DNA from: Rhodomicrobium sp. R_RK_3
Lineage (GTDB): Bacteria > Pseudomonadota > Alphaproteobacteria > Rhizobiales > Rhodomicrobiaceae
Reading direction: 5' to 3'
Assembly (NCBI RefSeq): GCF_002198715.1
Contig: NZ_MWLK01000008.1
Location: 146,983 to 210,982 of the forward strand
DNA: 64,000 nucleotides
The notes under the pieces were generated by a model. That model worked only from the letters and a program-made list of their open reading frames with translations, was not told where the DNA came from and did no database searches. Both the position numbers and the translations under genes were made by a program. Shown one piece after another: positions 60,349-64,000 of this stretch. The first letter of the stretch is position 1, and every line of letters begins with the position of its first letter.

Positions 60349-61449
60349 TCAGATCACCACGACCGGGTCGCCGAGCACGTCGAAGATCGGCTCGATGCCG
60401 AGGCCCGGCGTGTCGGGCGCGGTCATGAAGCCATCGACACGCTTCGGCGCGCCCTTGGCGATGTCGACCGTGCCGTAGCTGTTGAAGTCGGTGGCGGAGA
60501 AGGAGAACTCCTCCGGCGTCGAGCGGGCGAGATGGGCGATGGCCGCCGTGACGATATCGCCGCCCCAGGTGTCCTCGATGGTCATCGGCGTGCCGGATGC
60601 GACGCAGATATCGCGCATCAGCCGCGCCTTGGTTAGCCCGCCGACCTTGGAGATCTTGAGGTTGATGATGTCCATGGCATCCTCGGCGAGCGCCTTCTGC
60701 AAGGTGGCGACGCCGTCGATCACCTCGTCCAGCACGAAGGGCCGGGCGGTGCGGCGGCGCACGGAGAGGCACTCCTCATAGGTCGGGCAGGGCTGCTCGA
60801 TATAGACGTCGACATCGGCGACCGAGGCCGCGATGCGCGCCGCTTCCGCCCGCGTCCAGCCGGTATTGGCGTCGGCGACGAGGATGTCGCGGTCGCCGAG
60901 AATGGCGCGCGTCTGGCGGATGCGCAGAATGTCCATATCCGCGTCGCCGCCGACCTTGAGCTGAAACTTGGTGTAGCCCTCGGCTTTGTAGCCGGCGATC
61001 TTCTTCGCCATCGCCTCCGGCGCTTCCTGCGAGATGGCGCGGTAGAGCGCGACCTTTTCCTGCGCGGCGCCGCCAAGCAGCTTATAGACCGGAAGGCCGG
61101 TCAGTTTGCCGAGGATGTCCCAGCAGGCGATATCGATCGGCGCCTTCACGTAAGGGTGCCCGCGCAGCACGGCATCCATATGTCGGTTGAGCACATCGAG
61201 GTCGGTCGGGTCGAGCCCGATCACCTTCGGGCCGATTTCCTCGAGCCCCGCGCGCACGCCATGCGCATAGGCCGGCAGATAGGCCGAGCCGAGCGGGCAG
61301 CATTCCGCATAGCCGGTGATGCCGGCATCCGTCTCGACCGCGACGACGGTGGAGTCGAAGACCTCCACGAAATTGCCGTTCGACCAGCTATAGCGGCCCT
61401 CCTTGAGCGGCAGGCCGACCTTCCATGCCTTGATGCCGGTGATCTTCAT
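60349..61449 (-). CDS. Mandelate racemase/muconate lactonizing enzyme family protein (candidate cis-3-hydroxyproline dehydratase or hydroxyproline-betaine epimerase)
   Basis: Enolase-superfamily enzyme of 366 residues. Metal ligands Asp193 (VADANTGW), Glu218 (YIEQP) and Asp241 (LDEV) are visible, with catalytic-type Lys165 (FQLKVGG) and Lys265 (INLKISK). A Lys on both sides of the site suits alpha-proton removal from a cyclic imino acid, as in cis-3-hydroxy-L-proline dehydratase and in 4-hydroxyproline-betaine 2-epimerase HpbD, both of which occur beside 4-hydroxyproline genes. I cannot separate the two. ATG 61449 has GGAGAG just upstream. It lies 11 bases from the upstream gene, in the same operon. 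Confidence 0.88.
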   Translation of the reverse strand: MKITGIKAWKVGLPLKEGRYSWSNGNFVEVFDSTVVAVETDAGITGYAECCPLGSAYLPAYAHGVRAGLEEIGPKVIGLDPTDLDVLNRHMDAVLRGHPYVKAPIDIACWDILGKLTGLPVYKLLGGAAQEKVALYRAISQEAPEAMAKKIAGYKAEGYTKFQLKVGGDADMDILRIRQTRAILGDRDILVADANTGWTRAEAARIAASVADVDVYIEQPCPTYEECLSVRRRTARPFVLDEVIDGVATLQKALAEDAMDIINLKISKVGGLTKARLMRDICVASGTPMTIEDTWGGDIVTAAIAHLARSTPEEFSFSATDFNSYGTVDIAKGAPKRVDGFMTAPDTPGLGIEPIFDVLGDPVVVI

Positions 61450-61460
61450 ATGTGCTCTCC

Positions 61461-62462
61461 TCAGATCACGACAAAGCCGCGCGCGAACGGGTCGCGGTCG
61501 TCGATGAAGATGGTGTTGTAGCCGGTCATGCGCGCCCATCCGCCGATGGAGGGGATGATGGCGTCCAACTCGCCGGCCTTGGCCGCCGCCTCGACGCGGC
61601 CTTTGAACAGCGAACCGATGATGCTCTCATGCACGAAGTCGTCGCCGACTTTCAGCTTGCCGGCCGCCGCCCAATGCGCGATGCGCGCGGATGTGCCGGT
61701 GCCGCAGGGCGAGCGGTCGATGGCCTTGTCGCCGTAGAACACCGCGTTGCGGGCGTGGGCGTCGGGGTGCTGCGGCGCGCCGGTCCACAGGATGTGCGAG
61801 AGGCCGCGTATTTCTGGCTTCTCGGGATGGATGAACTGGTATTTTTCGTTCAACGCGCGGCGGAGCGCGCCGCTCATGCCGATGAGCTGGCCGGCGGTGA
61901 AATCGGCCATGTCGCGATAGCGCTCCTGCGGCTCGACGATGGCGTAGAAGTTGCCGCCATAGGCCACATCGACGGTGATCTCGCCGATGCCCGGACAGGC
62001 GGCGGTGAGGCCGCGCGAATGCAGGAAGGAGGGCACATTGGTGATGCGCACCTCCTCGACATATTGGCCCTCCTGCCGGTATTCGGCGACCACCAGCCCG
62101 GCCGGCGTATCCAGCCGCAGCACGCCCGGCGTCTTCGGCGTAACGAGGCCGTGCTCGATGGCCATGGTCACGGTGCCGATGGTGCCGTGGCCGCACATCG
62201 GCAGGCAGCCCGAGGTCTCGATGAACAGGATGGCGATGTCGCAATCGGGCCGTGTCGGCGGGTAGAGGATGGAGCCGGACATCATGTCGTGGCCGCGCGG
62301 CTCGAACATCAGGCCGGTGCGGATCCAGTCATATTCGGCAAGAAAATGCGCGCGCTTCTCGATCATGTCGGCGCCCACGAGGTTCGGGCCGCCGCCGGCC
62401 ACCAGCCGCACCGGATTTCCGCAGGTGTGGCCGTCTATGCAGAAGAAACTGTGTCGCGCCAT
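61461..62462 (-). CDS. 4-hydroxyproline 2-epimerase-like proline racemase family protein (Cys/Cys)
   Basis: A 333-residue paralogue of the protein at 59292 with the classical pair Cys90 (MCGHGTIG) and Cys253 ([10 protein letters not shown]). It likely interconverts trans-4-hydroxy-L-proline and cis-4-hydroxy-D-proline, the first step of hydroxyproline degradation; the neighbours (D-amino acid oxidase-like, DapA-like) fit that. Substrate specificity between proline and hydroxyproline cannot be read directly. It starts 16 bases after the flavoprotein gene's stop. Confidence 0.9.
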   Translation of the reverse strand: MARHSFFCIDGHTCGNPVRLVAGGGPNLVGADMIEKRAHFLAEYDWIRTGLMFEPRGHDMMSGSILYPPTRPDCDIAILFIETSGCLPMCGHGTIGTVTMAIEHGLVTPKTPGVLRLDTPAGLVVAEYRQEGQYVEEVRITNVPSFLHSRGLTAACPGIGEITVDVAYGGNFYAIVEPQERYRDMADFTAGQLIGMSGALRRALNEKYQFIHPEKPEIRGLSHILWTGAPQHPDAHARNAVFYGDKAIDRSPCGTGTSARIAHWAAAGKLKVGDDFVHESIIGSLFKGRVEAAAKAGELDAIIPSIGGWARMTGYNTIFIDDRDPFARGFVVI

Positions 62463-62478
62463 GAGGAAGGTCTCCAGA

Positions 62479-63726
62479 TCAGAAGCGGGCGGGCCGGAAG
62501 GGGGCGAGCGGGATTGCGGAGGGACGTCCGGCCAGCAGGTCGGCGATGAGCTGGGCCGTTGCGGCGCATTGGGTCAGGCCGGAATGACCATGGCCGAAGG
62601 CGTAGAGGATGCGGTCCGATGCTTTGGACGCGCCGATCACCGGCAGGGTGTCGGGCAGCGATGGCCGGAAGCCCATCCATTGCTTGCCGCCGCCGGTTTT
62701 CAGTCCCGGCAGGAAGGCGGCGGCTTTCTCCAGCATGATCTGCGAGCGGGCAAAATTGGGCGGACGCTTCAGGCCGCCGAGCTCGACCGCGCCGCCGATC
62801 CGGATTCCCGTCGCAAGCGGCGTGATGACGAAACCGTGGCCGCCGAAGGTGAGCTGGCGGCGCAGATCGAAGGCGCCGGGCGGCAGCGTGGTGTTATAGC
62901 CGCGCTCGGTCTCCAGCGGGATGCGCTCGCGGAGCTGGTCGCAGAGCTTGCGCGACCAGGCGCCGGCGGCGATCACCGCCGCGCCGGCGGGGCTGGCGCT
63001 CCCATCGCTGAAACGCAGCTCGGCGCCGCCCTCGCTTGGGACGGCCTCCGTCACCTCGCCGCGGATAAGGCGCGCACCCTGTGCCGTGACCTTGTCGAAC
63101 AGGGCAAGCGCAAAGAGATGGGGATCGTCGACCGTCTGCCAGTGCGGGGTGAAACTGCCTACGACGAAGCGCGGCGACAGGCCCGGCTGCAACCCGGCGA
63201 GCCGGGCGCCGCGCACATGTTCGAAGGGGATGCCCTCGCGCTCGCGCGCCTGCCAGCCGGGCAGCGAGGCGCTGAATTCGGCCTCGCTCTCATAGAGCTG
63301 GAGATTGCCGTCGCTGCGCACATGTCCGGAAAGCCCGGCATCGGCGATCATGCGGTCCATGGCGCGCGAGGAGAGGCGCATCAACGCGCATTGCGCGGCG
63401 ATGCTGGCGCGATAGCGGTCGGGCAGGCTCGCGCGCCAGAAGCGCAGCAGCCAGGGCGCGATTGTCGGCAGATAGGCGGGCGGGATGGACAGCGGCCCGA
63501 GCGGATCGAGCAACCAGCCGGGCGCCTTGCGCATGATGCCGGGCGAGGCGAGCGGCAGCACGTCGGAAAAGGCGAGCGCGCCCGCATTGCCGTAGCTCGC
63601 GCCCTCCGCCACGCCGCCGCGTTCGATGAGCACGACCTTGCGGCCCTCGCGCTGCAGATGGAACGCGATGGCGAGGCCGATGATCCCGGCCCCGACGACA
63701 GCGATTTCGTCCGGTGTGGTGGTCAA
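62479..63726 (-). CDS. D-amino acid dehydrogenase-like FAD oxidoreductase (cis-4-hydroxy-D-proline oxidation)
   Basis: A 415-residue DadA-type flavoprotein. FAD-binding VVGAGIIGLAIAFHLQREG is at the N-terminus, FVITPLATGIRIGGAVELGG and the C-terminal GASKASDRILYAFGHGHSGLTQC are typical for DadA and the hydroxyproline-pathway oxidases. It should convert cis-4-hydroxy-D-proline to 1-pyrroline-4-hydroxy-2-carboxylate. The start is TTG 63726, since the FAD motif begins only nine residues later and no ATG is near; the SD is weak. Confidence 0.9.
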   Translation of the reverse strand: MTTTPDEIAVVGAGIIGLAIAFHLQREGRKVVLIERGGVAEGASYGNAGALAFSDVLPLASPGIMRKAPGWLLDPLGPLSIPPAYLPTIAPWLLRFWRASLPDRYRASIAAQCALMRLSSRAMDRMIADAGLSGHVRSDGNLQLYESEAEFSASLPGWQAREREGIPFEHVRGARLAGLQPGLSPRFVVGSFTPHWQTVDDPHLFALALFDKVTAQGARLIRGEVTEAVPSEGGAELRFSDGSASPAGAAVIAAGAWSRKLCDQLRERIPLETERGYNTTLPPGAFDLRRQLTFGGHGFVITPLATGIRIGGAVELGGLKRPPNFARSQIMLEKAAAFLPGLKTGGGKQWMGFRPSLPDTLPVIGASKASDRILYAFGHGHSGLTQCAATAQLIADLLAGRPSAIPLAPFRPARF

Positions 63727-63806
63727 ATCTGGTATCCGGCGCTATCCGCCTCTGGTTCCGGGGCACGCGGCGCTCTCGCAAGCGCCGCATGGCTTTTGGG
63801 TCGTGA

Positions 63807-64000
63807 TTACGCCACCTTAGGCAAAGACGGGCGGTTGGCCAAAGCTTCGCGCACGATGCGGTCGACCTTGGCGCGCTGTTCGCCGTCCAGCGGCAGGCGC
63901 GGCGCGCGCACGCGCTCCGTGGTGTCGATCACCAGGACCTCGACCAGTTTCAGGTTCTGCACGAGGTAGGTGGACACATCCAGGTCGAGCAGCGGGCGGA
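63807..64000 (-). CDS. DapA-family protein, C-terminal part (probable 1-pyrroline-4-hydroxy-2-carboxylate deaminase), cut by the window edge
   Basis: The last 64 residues are visible, including RPLLDLDVSTYLVQNLKLVE, a short charged stretch and APRLPLDGEQRAKVDRIV, ending SLPKVA. This is the C-terminal end of a dihydrodipicolinate synthase-family barrel. In hydroxyproline catabolism a DapA-family deaminase turns pyrroline-4-hydroxy-2-carboxylate into alpha-ketoglutarate semialdehyde; the position 80 bases upstream of the oxidase gene agrees. The start and the Schiff-base Lys lie right of the window. Confidence 0.8.
   Translation of the reverse strand, partial: RPLLDLDVSTYLVQNLKLVEVLVIDTTERVRAPRLPLDGEQRAKVDRIVREALANRPSLPKVA

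Overview
This 64 kb window is GC-rich chromosomal DNA of an alphaproteobacterium, most likely of the order Hyphomicrobiales (Rhizobiales). Pointers are the alphaproteobacterial LexA box type (GTTC-N7-GTTC, here in reverse) in front of an imuA-imuB-dnaE2 mutagenesis cassette, the ftsK-lolA order, a subunit II-I-III-III alternative cytochrome c oxidase operon like coxMNOP of bradyrhizobia, and a probable EcfG-type general-stress promoter. No rRNA, insertion sequence, phage gene or CRISPR array was seen. Both edges cut genes (ftsK left, a DapA-family gene right).

Layout. 0-4.5 kb: ftsK 3' part, lolA, a strong candidate small RNA with a perfect terminator, yidD and an overlapping CPBP membrane protease gene. 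4.6-9.1 kb: RND efflux adaptor and pump. 9.3-18.3 kb: stress-type SDR, tyrosine phosphatase, ThpR, DUF488, Bax-inhibitor-like protein, the YbbA/YbbP exporter with divergent tesA, and an HdeD-like protein. 18.3-23.7 kb: alternative aa3-type oxidase operon on the minus strand. 24-29.5 kb: DapA-family enzyme, hybrid kinase plus LuxR regulator, two small proteins, single REC protein. 29.9-36.2 kb: extended SDR, MmcQ/YjbR, MpaB-like protein, a secreted TPR-CHAT peptidase. 36.4-42.6 kb: SOS-controlled imuA-imuB-dnaE2. 42.8-50.5 kb: P450, cupin and RuBisCO-like genes beside engB, then yidC-rnpA-rpmH. 50.8-53.9 kb: flavoprotein disulfide oxidoreductase, histidine kinase, tRNA-Arg(ACG). 54-59 kb: TetR/SDR divergent pair and a 962-residue orphan protein. 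59.3-64 kb: hydroxyproline catabolic operon.

The most unusual feature is that dispersed palindromic repeats, found elsewhere between genes, also sit in frame inside dnaE2 at two places. They add about 45 and about 190 residues without breaking the frame and lengthen the polymerase to 1321 residues. Other points of interest are the C-rich-loop small RNA, the RuBisCO-like/cupin/P450 gene group, the hydroxyproline operon with two proline-racemase paralogues of different catalytic pairs around an enolase-superfamily enzyme, and the unidentified 962-residue protein.
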